From: VRUE01 sp963742535
GTDB taxonomy: Bacteria; Actinomycetota; Thermoleophilia; Solirubrobacterales; 70-9
Length of the DNA stretch: 64,000 bases
Assembly: GCA_963742535.1 (NCBI GenBank)
Contig: CAVUMC010000002.1
Span: forward strand, 930,001 to 994,000
Direction of reading: 5' to 3'
Shown: positions 1 to 8,342 of the stretch, in pieces
Layout: every line of letters begins with the position of its first letter
Numbering within the stretch: the stretch's first letter is position 1
The notes under the pieces: generated by a model
Told to the model about the DNA's origin: nothing
Seen by the model: the letters and a program-made list of their open reading frames with translations, nothing else
Database searches by the model: none
Made by a program: the position numbers and the translations under genes

Positions 1-93
1 ATCACCCGCCGCAAAGGCGCGGGGGGCCAGCAGCAAGAACGCAGCGGGCAAGGTGGCCACAACGAGAGCGCGCATACGGTGAAACTCGGACAT
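1..93 (-). CDS. Secreted protein, N-terminal fragment (partial)
   Basis: Only the first roughly 31 residues of this minus-strand gene are in the window; it runs off the left edge. The translation from the ATG at 93 begins MSEFHRM and continues into a hydrophobic stretch ending APRAFAAG. That is a typical Sec signal peptide with an AFA-A type cleavage site. An in-frame ATG at 75 would give the same signal peptide with a shorter n-region. The function of the mature protein cannot be judged. Confidence 0.5.
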   Translation of the reverse strand, partial: MSEFHRMRALVVATLPAAFLLLAPRAFAAGD

Positions 94-168
94 CAGGTTC
101 ACCGATTCCGCTCCCATGCCAGCATGCGGCCAGGATAGGCACGCCTTTCCACACACTCAAAATTGAGC

Positions 169-714
169 TCAGAGAACGCGGCCGAGTACAGCCTGGATCA
201 CTTCGGCCTTGGCGGTCTCGTACCGCCGTCTGTCGCCGGCACAGCGGTCAATCAGGTCCCGCTTCATGCCGGCATAGCCGATGGCCACCTGACGATCGAC
301 CCTCAGCACGTCGCGAAAGGCGAGCATTTCGGCGAACAGCGGGCTCTCGCCCGAGACCACGCAGAGGTCGTAGAGTCGCTGGCCGGACTCTGGCTTGCGG
401 AAGCGGAGCGCCCCCGAGTCGCCGTCGGGCATGACCACGTAGCCAAGCTCGGCGAGCAGTCCCACACACACTTCGAAGCCGGCGAGGTCGGTGACACCCA
501 CCATCACGTCGATCACGGGCTGGGCGTCAACCCCCGGAATCGCCGTGCTGCCAACGTGATGAATGCCGGCGGTCGCCCACTCACCGATCGCCCCCTGCAG
601 GACGGTTCGCTCCGCCTCGAAGAGCAGGGGCCAGCGGTGGTCATACGGCCTGACCGCAACCGGATCGTCGAAGGCTCCTCCGTTCGAGCTGCCGTACGGT
701 GAATACGAGCCCAT
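169..714 (-). CDS. GrpB family protein (UPF0157), nucleotidyltransferase-fold
   Basis: The product is about 181 residues and has the GrpB hallmark HVGSTAIPGV followed by PVIDVMVGV near residues 45-65. The family has a nucleotidyltransferase-like fold; substrates are generally unknown and some members are fused to dephospho-CoA kinase. I chose the ATG at 714 (MGSYSPYG) because a longer open frame upstream would run into the next gene and adds low-complexity sequence without similarity. It is last in a minus-strand series after the MaoC gene, with a 43-base gap. A link to the neighbouring biosynthetic genes is not evident. Confidence 0.8.
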   Translation of the reverse strand: MGSYSPYGSSNGGAFDDPVAVRPYDHRWPLLFEAERTVLQGAIGEWATAGIHHVGSTAIPGVDAQPVIDVMVGVTDLAGFEVCVGLLAELGYVVMPDGDSGALRFRKPESGQRLYDLCVVSGESPLFAEMLAFRDVLRVDRQVAIGYAGMKRDLIDRCAGDRRRYETAKAEVIQAVLGRVL

Positions 715-757
715 TTCTCGTACATATTGTGCCCGCCGGACCGGCGCAGTCAAAGAG

Positions 758-1216
758 TCACATTCGCCAGAGCAACTCGAGCGAAGCCCTGATTGCGGCG
801 TTGCCGTCACCGTCGAGGACGCGCCAGCGCAGGCGCACCGAGCCGGTCTCGCGATCGAGCGGTTGGGCGGCTTCAACCGTGGCCTCGCTGCGGAGGGAAT
901 CGCCGAATCGGACCGGCCGCGCGAACACCACGTTGCGCAGCCCGCGCAGAGCGATCACCCGTGAGTGGTCGAGCCCGAGCTGGCCGATCGAGCAGGCGAG
1001 CACCAGCATACCGGGGGCGATGCGTTCGCCGAAACGGCTCCGCTGCGCCCACTCCGGATCGAGGTGCAGCGGGTGCGCATCGCCGGTCAGCTCGGCGAAG
1101 GCGGTGGCGTCGGCCTCGTTCAGCACCCAGACGGCACTGCGGCCCAGTCGCGCTCCCACCTCCGGCAACCCTCGCTCGAGCAACCCGGCCGCGGGGTCAG
1201 CGCTTGGTGAGGTCAT
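758..1216 (-). CDS. MaoC-like (R)-hydratase/dehydratase
   Basis: This 152-residue hot-dog-fold protein contains the MaoC signature: FAELTGDAHPLHLDPEWA followed by FGERIAPGMLVL. The Asp and His of TGDxxPLH are the usual catalytic pair. Such enzymes interconvert (R)-3-hydroxyacyl and enoyl thioesters. Its start overlaps the 3' end of the DUF98 gene by 20 bases, so the two are probably co-translated. With the ketoreductase, malonyl transferase and ACPs nearby, it is the natural dehydratase candidate of a type II FAS/PKS-like pathway. That role is inferred. Confidence 0.8.
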   Translation of the reverse strand: MTSPSADPAAGLLERGLPEVGARLGRSAVWVLNEADATAFAELTGDAHPLHLDPEWAQRSRFGERIAPGMLVLACSIGQLGLDHSRVIALRGLRNVVFARPVRFGDSLRSEATVEAAQPLDRETGSVRLRWRVLDGDGNAAIRASLELLWRM

Positions 1217-1802
1217 GCACGGCGCTGCTGTTGGAGGCGGACGCAAGCAAGGACGGGCGCGACTCGGCGAGCCGGAAGCGGTTGCCGCGCCACTCGATCG
1301 ACAGTCCTTCGAGGATCAGGATCGCCGGCTGGCCGCCGCTGACGACCCGATAGGAGCGCGTCAGGGATTCCCCCCCGGCCAGGTCCGCCGCCCACCCCGG
1401 CGCCTCACCGAGGCCAAACCAGAGCAGCTCCCGCCGGCTCTCGAGGCGAATCTCACGCAGCGCCTCGCCGATGCCCTCCGGGTTCCTCGCGAGGGCGGAG
1501 GAGAACTGCGGCGGCAGCCGCTCCGGCAGGATGTGCGATTCGGCGTGGGCGGCGGGCGTGGACTCGAAGGCGCGGCCGGCGAGGTGAGTGACGACGCGGC
1601 GTCGGATCGCCGACGTGCCCGGTGCGATGGTGAGCCGCTCCGCCACCTGCGCCGGAGCCACGGCGCGCTGTTGCTCGATCACCTCGACGCTCACCCTGCC
1701 CAGCGTGTGAGCGGCGAGCGCGCGGGCGACGCCGCCGTCGCTGAAGAGAAGACCGCGCAGCACCGGGTCGAGGCTGGCGACGTCAACGTCGCCATAGCCC
1801 AC
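1197..1802 (-). CDS. Chorismate-lyase-like protein (DUF98 family)
   Basis: About 201 residues. The pattern LDPVLRGLLFSDGGVARAL, then RVSVEVIEQQ, then REIRLESRRELLWFG, then LTRSYRVVSGGQPAILILE fits the DUF98/chorismate lyase-UTRA fold, which includes mycobacterial chorismate pyruvate-lyase. Members release 4-hydroxybenzoate from chorismate. The GTG at 1802 is preferred: an AGGGAA element lies about 8 bases upstream, and it leaves a clean gap after the kinase gene. The ATG at 1910 would overlap that gene by 68 bases. Next to a type II PKS-like set and a UbiA gene, it could supply an aromatic starter or prenyl acceptor. Family confidence is good; the exact reaction is inferred. Confidence 0.7.
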   Translation of the reverse strand: MGYGDVDVASLDPVLRGLLFSDGGVARALAAHTLGRVSVEVIEQQRAVAPAQVAERLTIAPGTSAIRRRVVTHLAGRAFESTPAAHAESHILPERLPPQFSSALARNPEGIGEALREIRLESRRELLWFGLGEAPGWAADLAGGESLTRSYRVVSGGQPAILILEGLSIEWRGNRFRLAESRPSLLASASNSSAVHDLTKR

Positions 1803-1842
1803 CGGCCGCTTTCCCTGGAGGGCAAAATGGCGTGTGGGCAGG

Positions 1843-2298
1843 TCAGGGATCAAGGCTGACCGCCATCGCGTCTCGCTCGCCCGAAGCGCGGCTAAGGATG
1901 ATGTCCGCAACCTCCCCGCTGCCCTGCTCGGAGGTGTCCAGCCAGAAGCCGATGCCCGTCAGCTCGCGCCGCATTACCTCGTCGAGGAAGCCCCAACGCC
2001 CGACCGCCTCGGGACCGGCGCGGTGACTGACGGCGACGAGCGACGGCGCGAGCACGACGAGCAGGGAGGGGTAGGGAAGCAGGGAGCGCTGCATTCCGTG
2101 CAGTCGCTCACGGGTGACGATCACGTCCTCAACCAGGGCAACGAAGCCGGCTTCGCGCGCGCTCGTCGCCATCAGCGCGGCGCTTTGCTGCGGCAGCTCC
2201 TTGGCATCGATGTGCATGGCGCGACCGAGTCGCCCGGCGAGAGCCTCGGCCGTGGCAGTCTTGCCGGCTCCTGGAATGCCGGTGAGCAGGAGGATCAT
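1843..2298 (-). CDS. P-loop kinase-like protein (AAA_33 / chloramphenicol phosphotransferase-like)
   Basis: A 151-residue protein that opens with a Walker A motif, TGIPGAGKTATAEAL, at residues 6-20. It ends with FLDEVMRRELTGIGFWLDTS. The C-terminal part matches the P-loop protein at 5791-6399 (FLEQTLRTEL...LWVDSSEQ), so the two are paralogues; this copy is shorter in the middle. The family phosphorylates small molecules, but the substrate is unknown here. The ATG at 2298 follows a GAAGAGAG element. An upstream ATG at 2349 is possible but adds unconserved residues. It heads the minus-strand set with DUF98 and MaoC. Confidence 0.75.
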   Translation of the reverse strand: MILLLTGIPGAGKTATAEALAGRLGRAMHIDAKELPQQSAALMATSAREAGFVALVEDVIVTRERLHGMQRSLLPYPSLLVVLAPSLVAVSHRAGPEAVGRWGFLDEVMRRELTGIGFWLDTSEQGSGEVADIILSRASGERDAMAVSLDP

Positions 2299-2400
2299 TG
2301 GTGCACTCTCTTCGTCGTTTTGCGAGGCCGAGGGCAGGTTGATACCCATAGATATCCTGAAGGCAACCGGCACACAAACTTGCGGCAAGGGTGTACAGAA

Positions 2401-3403
2401 ATGAGTGCAAGGAGAGTGCTGTACGTCTTGCGGCAGTACCCCCAGGTGACGGAGACGTACATGGAGACCGAGCTGCGCGTCCTGGAGGAGCGCGGTCACA
2501 CGATCGACGTGATCGCACTCAACGTGGCGACCGATCCCCGCCGCAACACACACTCCTTTCGCTACATCCCACAGGACGACGAAGCGGCGATCGCCGCGGC
2601 GGTGCGAGACCTGCAACCCGATGTAATCCATTCACATGAGCTCGACACTGCGCGGCGGGCACACGAGGCGAGCCGCGCGGCCGGGGTCCCCTTCACCCTG
2701 CGAACGCACTCCTACGACGTGATGGGCTTTAGCGAGGAGCGCATGCGCGCCCTCGGTGAGTACCTCAACGACGATCGCTGCGCGGGCGTGCTCGGCTTCC
2801 CTTTCGCGCTCGAGGCGCTGAGCCGCGCCGGCGTGCGCGAGGAGAAGGTCCACGCCTGCCACCCGGTAGTGGACTACGAGCGCTTCCACGACGAGTCGGA
2901 AAACGGGACGGCGGTGATGAACCTCGGCGCCTGCCAGCCAAAGAAGGGCATGGATCAGTTCATCCAGCTCGCCCGCAAGATGCCCGAGCGCGAGTTCAAC
3001 CTCTGGGCGATCGGCTTCGGGCTGGAAACGATCCGCCGGCTGCAACGAGAGCGTGGGCAGCCCGGTAACGCTGAGGAATCGCTGCGAGCACGACGAGATG
3101 CCCGCCCACTACAAGCAGCACGAATGGCTCGTCTACACCGCGGCCGAGCGGACGGTCGGCTGGCCGGTGGCGGTCGCCGAGGCCCAGGCCGCGGGGGTCG
3201 GCGTCTGCATGCAGCGGGTGCGGCCCGACCTGGATGACTACGTGGGCGACGCCGGCTTCGTCTTCGACACGATCGAGGAAGCCGAGGAGATCATTGCCGA
3301 ACCCTTTCCCGCCGAGCTGCGGGAGCGCGGGTTCAGACAAGCCGCCAGGTCGGACGCGCGCGACCATATCTCCCTACTGGAGCAGCTTTGGGACGCTGCC
3401 TGA
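2401..3403 (+). pseudogene. GT4-like glycosyltransferase interrupted by a one-base frameshift
   Basis: The frame from the ATG at 2401 reads as a GT-B glycosyltransferase: MSARRVLYVLRQYPQVTETY, then LQPDVIHSHELD, then LGACQPKKGMDQFIQLAR. After about residue 218 similarity jumps to another frame that continues with EHDEMPAHYKQHEWLVYTA and AVAEAQAAGVGVCMQ, ending at 3403. The switch falls at the GGG run at 3055-3057; removing one G restores ERGSPVTLRN. The restored protein would have about 333 residues. It may be a decayed gene or a base-calling error. The gene is divergent from the P-loop kinase gene across a 102-base gap. Confidence 0.7.
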
Positions 3404-3427
3404 GCGGCTCCCCGGCGGCCTAAATGT

Positions 3428-4504
3428 TTAGGCCCAGAGCGCCATCGCGCCGTCCGTGTAGACGTGTTGCGGCAAGGAGTCGTCAAGGTCGAAGTCCCTC
3501 TCCTGCGACGCCGAGAGGTAGGTCGCCGTCATCGTCGCCAGCAGGTCGCGACCGTGGCGGGCGGAGTGGGCGTAGGCGGGGGGCGCCTCGAGCTGTGCGA
3601 GCACGTCGTCGTAGAAGGAGGCGTCCATGTGGCCGCGCCGCGCCGCGACCGGCTCGGAGGCGATCAACTCGCCGCTGCGGTAGAGCTCGACCGCAGCGGG
3701 GCTGGCGTCGAAGAAGCGCGCGCCCAGGGCGTAAGCCAGCCTGAGGCAGCCCTCATCGCCGATCACTTCGACCGCACAGCCGCCGTGCCCTTCGCCGATG
3801 TGCAGCAGGGCGACGGCATCGTCGAAGCGGTAGCGGGCGAAGCAGCGCACGTCGATCGGCCCGCCGGCGGAGCCGAAGCGGACGTCGGCGGAGACGCGCG
3901 AGGGGCGCCGCGAGAAGAACATTTCGGCGAGGTAGATGCCGTGCACGCCGGCGTCCATCAGGCGGCCGCCGCCGGACACGCCCCGCTCGTGGCGCCAGCC
4001 GGGCCGGAACTCGGACACGCCCTCCCAGGGGTCGGAGCCAAGACCCTGCAGGATCGCCGTCTGCGGGCGTCCGATCGCTCCCTGCCCGATCAGCCCACAG
4101 ATCCGAAGCTGCTCCTCGAAGGTGGCGTAGTTGTGGACCATCAGGCAGCGCACGCCCCGTTCCTCGCAACCCCGCACGATCGCATCGGCGTCGGCCAACG
4201 TCGTCGCGATCGGCTTCTCGCAGAGCACGCTGCGACCGCTCGCGGCCACCTCAAGCGCCTGCTCGCGGTGGGCGCTCGGCGGCGTGGCGAGCAGCACCAA
4301 CTCGATCTCCTCGCGCTCCAGCATCGCGCGATGGTCGGCATATACGGCGGGGCGCCCGCGCGGGGCCAGCGCATCGGCGACGATCCCGGCGCGGTGGGCG
4401 GAGAGGTCGGCCACCGCGACCGTCCTGACCCGGCTCGAGGCGAGCAGGGCCGGCACGTGTCCGCGCTCGACGATCTGTCCACAGCCGATGATGCCGACCC
4501 TCAT
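3428..4504 (-). CDS. Gfo/Idh/MocA family NAD(P)-dependent oxidoreductase
   Basis: This 358-residue protein begins with a Rossmann motif (VGIIGCGQIVERGHVPAL) and carries the family signature CEKPIATTLADADAI near residue 95. The C-terminal half has the alpha/beta dimerisation domain. The family oxidises or reduces sugars and related polyols. The start overlaps the stop of the upstream gene (4501-5427) in an ATGA arrangement, so they are translationally coupled. Among glycosyltransferases it may tailor a sugar; the substrate is unknown. Confidence 0.9.
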   Translation of the reverse strand: MRVGIIGCGQIVERGHVPALLASSRVRTVAVADLSAHRAGIVADALAPRGRPAVYADHRAMLEREEIELVLLATPPSAHREQALEVAASGRSVLCEKPIATTLADADAIVRGCEERGVRCLMVHNYATFEEQLRICGLIGQGAIGRPQTAILQGLGSDPWEGVSEFRPGWRHERGVSGGGRLMDAGVHGIYLAEMFFSRRPSRVSADVRFGSAGGPIDVRCFARYRFDDAVALLHIGEGHGGCAVEVIGDEGCLRLAYALGARFFDASPAAVELYRSGELIASEPVAARRGHMDASFYDDVLAQLEAPPAYAHSARHGRDLLATMTATYLSASQERDFDLDDSLPQHVYTDGAMALWA

Positions 4505-5427
4505 GGCGTACCCGCCGCCGGCCTCGCGGGGCGCCGCTGCCAGCGCTCGACCAGTCGCGGCAGCGGGCCCGCCAACGGGGCGAAAAGCTCGCCTTCCTCA
4601 CGCAGGTTCTGGCTCGCGTCGCTGCGCTCGTGCGAGGCGAAGTAGTGGCAGATGACGCGGCGGCGCTCGGGCGGCAACCAGCGCAGGCGCCCCGAGGCGT
4701 AGAGCGGCCCGAGGCTCGCCGCGCGTTGCCCGTCGCGGGCCGCCATCAGCGAGTAGAGCATCTGGGTGATGAACCGCCGCCGGGCGAGCACCGCGGGTGG
4801 CAGCTGCGCGACCAGGCGCTCGAGTGCCTCGGGCTCGAAGAAATCGGCGACGCGGATACAGGCGAAGCCACAGCAGAGGTCGGGCGCGTACGGCGTATCC
4901 GGCAGCAGTCGCGGCACCCAGTGCGGCCCCTTTGGATCGCGCTCGGGCGAGTAGAGGATCGACTCCGCCCCAGCCTCGGCGCCGGCCCAGGCGAGCACCC
5001 GCTCCGGCCTGGCGAGAAGCAGGACGTCAGCGTCGGCACCGACGATCCGCTCCGCCGAGGAGAGCGCGCAGTAGTCGACGAGCTGACACAGGCGCACGTT
5101 TTGCCGCCGCGCTTTGAGCAGCGCCGGGCAGTGGGCGAGGCGGCGTTCGACCAGCGCGTCGGCCGTCGCCTTACGGATCAAGGCGAGGCCGCGCACGCAG
5201 CGCCGTAGCAAGGCTCGGTCGAGCCGGGTCAGCGTGCCGTCATCGTGGGCAACCGCTCGCGCCTCCGGCAGATACCGCCCAAAGCTGCGGGCGGCAAAGA
5301 GGTAGAGCGGCAGCGTGCGGTGGCCGACCAGCGTGTGAAGCTCGAGCGTGGCGTCTGGGTCGAAACGCACGGGGCGAGAAAGCAGCTGGCCGAGCACGTA
5401 GGACCAGCAGAGAAGACGGTCGTGCAT
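4501..5427 (-). CDS. Hypothetical protein, GT-A-like nucleotide-sugar fold
   Basis: I do not recognise a named family for this 308-residue protein. It has an ADADVLLLARPERVL segment near residue 130 resembling the DxD region of GT-A glycosyltransferases. An N-terminal stretch (ELHTLVGHRTLPLYLFAARSF) resembles the opening of nucleotide-diphospho-sugar transferases that deal with stem or acceptor sugars. It sits between an ACP gene and a sugar-type oxidoreductase and overlaps the latter by 4 bases. A glycosyltransferase role is plausible but unproven. Confidence 0.55.
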   Translation of the reverse strand: MHDRLLCWSYVLGQLLSRPVRFDPDATLELHTLVGHRTLPLYLFAARSFGRYLPEARAVAHDDGTLTRLDRALLRRCVRGLALIRKATADALVERRLAHCPALLKARRQNVRLCQLVDYCALSSAERIVGADADVLLLARPERVLAWAGAEAGAESILYSPERDPKGPHWVPRLLPDTPYAPDLCCGFACIRVADFFEPEALERLVAQLPPAVLARRRFITQMLYSLMAARDGQRAASLGPLYASGRLRWLPPERRRVICHYFASHERSDASQNLREEGELFAPLAGPLPRLVERWQRRPARPAAGTP

Positions 5428-5447
5428 GTTGCGACCCCAGCCGCCGT

Positions 5448-5708
5448 TCAGCCGGGGGCCGCCGCGACCTTCGCCGCCAGCGTGTCGACGACGCCGCCGA
5501 TGGTTCCGTAGCGTGAGACGTCGATCTCGGCGTCCTCGAAGTCAAGCCCGGTGTCGCGCTCGAAGCAGGCGAAGATAAAGGCGAGCTCGACCGAATCGAT
5601 GCCGAGGTCCTCGAGCGCGGCGTCCGGCTGCAGCTCAGCTGGATCGAGATCGAGCCGCTCGCAAAGTAGCGAGCGAAGCCTCCCCAGCACGCTGCCCTGA
5701 TCCAACAC
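5448..5708 (-). CDS. Acyl carrier protein
   Basis: About 86 residues with the phosphopantetheine site in DLGIDSVELAFIF; the Ser of DS is the attachment point. Flanking helices (LRSLLCERLDLDPAEL, IGGVVDTLAAKVAA) fit a free-standing ACP. The GTG at 5708 gives a normal ACP length. A GTG at 5729 or a TTG at 5747 would add a basic extension. It is one of two ACPs in the region and is divergent from the plus-strand operon that begins at 5791. The phosphopantetheinyl transferase at 15817-16551 is the likely activating enzyme. Confidence 0.85.
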   Translation of the reverse strand: MLDQGSVLGRLRSLLCERLDLDPAELQPDAALEDLGIDSVELAFIFACFERDTGLDFEDAEIDVSRYGTIGGVVDTLAAKVAAAPG

Positions 5709-5777
5709 AGTTCGCCTACGTATACGCACTCCAACAGTGAGGGGCAACTGTCAGTGGAACAGGCGAGGGGGCGTCGT

Positions 5778-5790
5778 TACGCTGGCTCGG
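5778..5790 (+). promoter_or_regulatory. Candidate leaderless promoter (-10 TACGCT)
   Basis: TACGCT at 5778-5783 fits the TANNNT -10 consensus and is 7 bases before the ATG at 5791, with no Shine-Dalgarno between. Transcription would start at or next to the start codon. It would head the long plus-strand biosynthetic operon. Confidence 0.5.
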
Positions 5791-6399
5791 ATGCAGCTCG
5801 TCGAGGTCGACAGCGAACCGGCGTCGCTGGCGTTCCTGGTGACCGGAGTGCCCGGCTCGGGCAAGACAACGGTCGCGCGCGAGCTCGCCAGCCGCTTCGA
5901 GCGGGCGGTGCACATCCCGACCGACCTGCTTGGCTCGATGGTCGCCGCCGGCCGGGTGCCGCCCCTCCCACCCAGCGACGAAGAGGTGGTGGAGGGCGGT
6001 GAGGCCGACCGCCAGCTGCTGCTCCGTGCCCGCAACGCCAGCCTGCTTTGCGACAGCTTCTTCGACGCCGGCTTCACGCCGATCGTCGACGACGTGGTCG
6101 TGCACAGGATCCAGCTCGACTACTACCAGATGCACATACGCGCGCGGCCGCTGTTCCTCGTGGTGCTGGCGCCGCGGCCGGAGGTCGTCTTGGCACGCGA
6201 TTCCGCCCGCGAGCAGTACAAGCGCGGCCTCGCCGAAGAATGGTGGTTCCTCGAGCAGACGCTGCGCACCGAGCTCCCGGACGCCGGCCTCTGGGTGGAC
6301 TCCAGCGAGCAGTCGCCAGCCGAAACCGTCGACACGATTCTCACCGCGACCAACGGCGAGATCGGTGCGGCGGGTACCGATCCGGCCGGCCTGCCCTAG
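5791..6399 (+). CDS. P-loop kinase-like protein (paralogue of 1843-2298)
   Basis: This 202-residue protein has a Walker A motif (TGVPGSGKTTVARELASRF) near residue 17, then a VHIPTDLLGSM region, and ends with WFLEQTLRTELPDAGLWVDSSEQ. It is clearly homologous to the P-loop protein at 1843-2298 but keeps a longer central region. The family includes chloramphenicol phosphotransferase-like and AAA_33 small-molecule kinases. It is the first gene of the plus-strand operon and is followed 9 bases later by a GT75-like gene, suggesting a sugar or pathway intermediate as substrate. That is inference. Confidence 0.75.
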   Translation: MQLVEVDSEPASLAFLVTGVPGSGKTTVARELASRFERAVHIPTDLLGSMVAAGRVPPLPPSDEEVVEGGEADRQLLLRARNASLLCDSFFDAGFTPIVDDVVVHRIQLDYYQMHIRARPLFLVVLAPRPEVVLARDSAREQYKRGLAEEWWFLEQTLRTELPDAGLWVDSSEQSPAETVDTILTATNGEIGAAGTDPAGLP

Positions 6400-6408
6400 G
6401 GGACGGCC

Positions 6409-7593
6409 ATGTCCGAGGCAATGCTCGTCACCGATCGCGAGCGGACCGGCGGACTGCGCCCTCCAGGACGCGTCGACATCGTCGTGACGACGATCGGAGC
6501 GGGTGAGTTTCTCGATCACTATTCCGACCTGATCGTCGCCGCCGAGGCGCTCGACCTCGTCCGCATCGTCGTCATCGCCGACCGCAAGACACCGCGGCGC
6601 CTCCACCGCGCGGCCGAGAAAGCCCGCGCCCGGGGCGTGAGCATCGTTTTGCCGACGCTGGCGGAGCAGGAGGACCTGCTCAACCGCCTCGGCGCCCCCG
6701 ACCTCGTGCCCTGGAACTCGGACAACCGGCGCAACGTCGGCTACCTCCTCGCCTGGATGTCGGATGCCGAGTACGTGATCTCGATCGACGACGACAACCT
6801 GCCCGCGAGCGGCGATCTTCTCGCCCACCACGGGGTCGTGCTCGAGCCGCGATTACCCCGACAGCTTCTGGAGAGTCCCGGGCGCTGGTTCAACCCCTGC
6901 GATGCGCTCGCGTTCGAGCAACCCGGCCCGCGCGTCTTCGCCCGCGGCTTCCCCTACAGCCGCCGGGGGACCGAAGCGGAAGAGGCGACCGTTCGCTGGG
7001 AAGAGGCGGCGGTACGGATCAACGCCGGGCTCTGGCTCGGCGACCCCGACGTCGACGCGGTCACCCGCCTGGCGCTCGGCTCGCGCGCGCGCTCGGCCCA
7101 GCCGGGGTCCAGGGTGCTCGACCGCCGCACCTGGGCGCCGGTGAACAGCCAGAACACGGCGCTGCACCGAGAAGCGCTGCCCGCCTACTGGTTCGTGCGC
7201 ATGGGTCACCGGATCTTCGGCAGCCCGCTCGACCGTTTCGGCGACATCCTCAGCGGCTACTTCGTCCAGGCCTGCGCGAAGCATCTCGGCCACTGCGTGC
7301 GCTTTGGCAGCCCGCTGACCCAACACGCGCGCAACGACCACGAGCTGCTCGCCGACCTCGCGGTCGAGCTGCCCGGGATCCTCGTCACCGAGCAGCTTGC
7401 CGAGTGGCTGCCCGAGTGCGAGCTCGAGGGCTCGACCTACGCCGAGGCCTACCGCTCGCTCAGCCAGGCGCTGGACGAGGCGGTCGAGTGCGGCGACCTC
7501 CTCACCGCTGCCCCGGGGGCGAAGGACTTCATCCACGACACGGCCGCGGCGATGCGGGAGTGGCTGGACCTGCTGACACGAGCGGCGCTGTGA
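6409..7593 (+). CDS. GT75-like glycosyltransferase (reversibly glycosylated polypeptide family)
   Basis: A 394-residue protein with DIVVTTIGAGEFLDHY at the start, NRRNVGYLLAWMSDAEYVISIDDDNLP near residues 105-130 (a DDD nucleotide-sugar site), FARGFPYSRRG, and INAGLWLGDPDVDAVTRL. The last pattern closely parallels the plant RGP/GT75 signature, in which GYPFSLREG precedes HGLWLN.PDYDAPTQ. Plant RGP proteins are mutases for UDP-arabinose. A mutase or transferase role is possible here. The stop overlaps the GTG of the next gene. Confidence 0.7.
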   Translation: MSEAMLVTDRERTGGLRPPGRVDIVVTTIGAGEFLDHYSDLIVAAEALDLVRIVVIADRKTPRRLHRAAEKARARGVSIVLPTLAEQEDLLNRLGAPDLVPWNSDNRRNVGYLLAWMSDAEYVISIDDDNLPASGDLLAHHGVVLEPRLPRQLLESPGRWFNPCDALAFEQPGPRVFARGFPYSRRGTEAEEATVRWEEAAVRINAGLWLGDPDVDAVTRLALGSRARSAQPGSRVLDRRTWAPVNSQNTALHREALPAYWFVRMGHRIFGSPLDRFGDILSGYFVQACAKHLGHCVRFGSPLTQHARNDHELLADLAVELPGILVTEQLAEWLPECELEGSTYAEAYRSLSQALDEAVECGDLLTAAPGAKDFIHDTAAAMREWLDLLTRAAL

Positions 7594-8342
7594 GTGGCGA
7601 GCCCGAACCGCCCGAGCTCGGCGGCACCGTTGCGCTGGTGACGGGGGCAAGCGGTGCGATCGGCGGCGCCGTCGCCAGGCGACTCGCGGCGATGGGCGCC
7701 AAGGTGATGCTCCACTCCTCCAGTCGGTCGGCGCGCGAGCCGGCGGAGACGATCGGCGGCGGCGCAGCCGCGTCGATCCGATCCGACCTCTCGCGGGAGG
7801 GCGCGGCCGAGGAGCTGCTGGCCGAGGTCGAGGGCCGCCTCGGTGCCCCCACCGTCCTCGTCCACGCCGCCGGCCTGTTGCGGCCCGGCCTCGCCCAGCG
7901 CCTCTCGCTCGGCGACTGGGACGCAATGGCCGCGATCAACGTGCGGGCGCCGCTGGCACTGGTGAAGGGCTGCCTGCCCCACATGCTCGCCGCCCGTCAG
8001 GGCCGGATCGTGCTGCTCGGCTCGGTCTCGGGCCTGCGCGGCACCCACGGGCAGGCGGCCTACGCGGCGACGAAGGCGGCCCTTACCGGCCTGGCTAAGA
8101 GCGTCGCCCGCGAGGTGGCGCCGCACGGGGTCACCTGCAATGTGATCGCGCCCGGCTACGTGCCCTCGGCGATGAGCGAGATCGGCGGCGAGGCGGCGGG
8201 CGGGCGCGTCGTCGCGGCGACGCCGATGGGCCGCGCCGGGACACCGGAGGAGGTGGCCGCGGCGGTGGGTTTCCTCTGCTCTCCCGCGGCGTCGTTCATC
8301 ACCGGCCAGACGCTCGCGGTCGACGGCGGATTGGGCATGTGA
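7590..8342 (+). CDS. 3-oxoacyl-ACP reductase-like SDR (FabG type)
   Basis: About 250 residues. It has the cofactor motif TGASGAIGGAVARRL, the catalytic Ser in GSVSGLRG, the YAATK Tyr/Lys pair, and the C-terminal SFITGQTLAVDGGLGM typical of FabG. The usual NAG motif is HAAG. It would reduce 3-oxoacyl-ACP with NADPH. The GTG start at 7590 overlaps the preceding stop (GTGA), and its own stop overlaps the malonyl transferase GTG, so the three genes are tightly coupled. Confidence 0.9.
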   Translation: MSGEPEPPELGGTVALVTGASGAIGGAVARRLAAMGAKVMLHSSSRSAREPAETIGGGAAASIRSDLSREGAAEELLAEVEGRLGAPTVLVHAAGLLRPGLAQRLSLGDWDAMAAINVRAPLALVKGCLPHMLAARQGRIVLLGSVSGLRGTHGQAAYAATKAALTGLAKSVAREVAPHGVTCNVIAPGYVPSAMSEIGGEAAGGRVVAATPMGRAGTPEEVAAAVGFLCSPAASFITGQTLAVDGGLGM

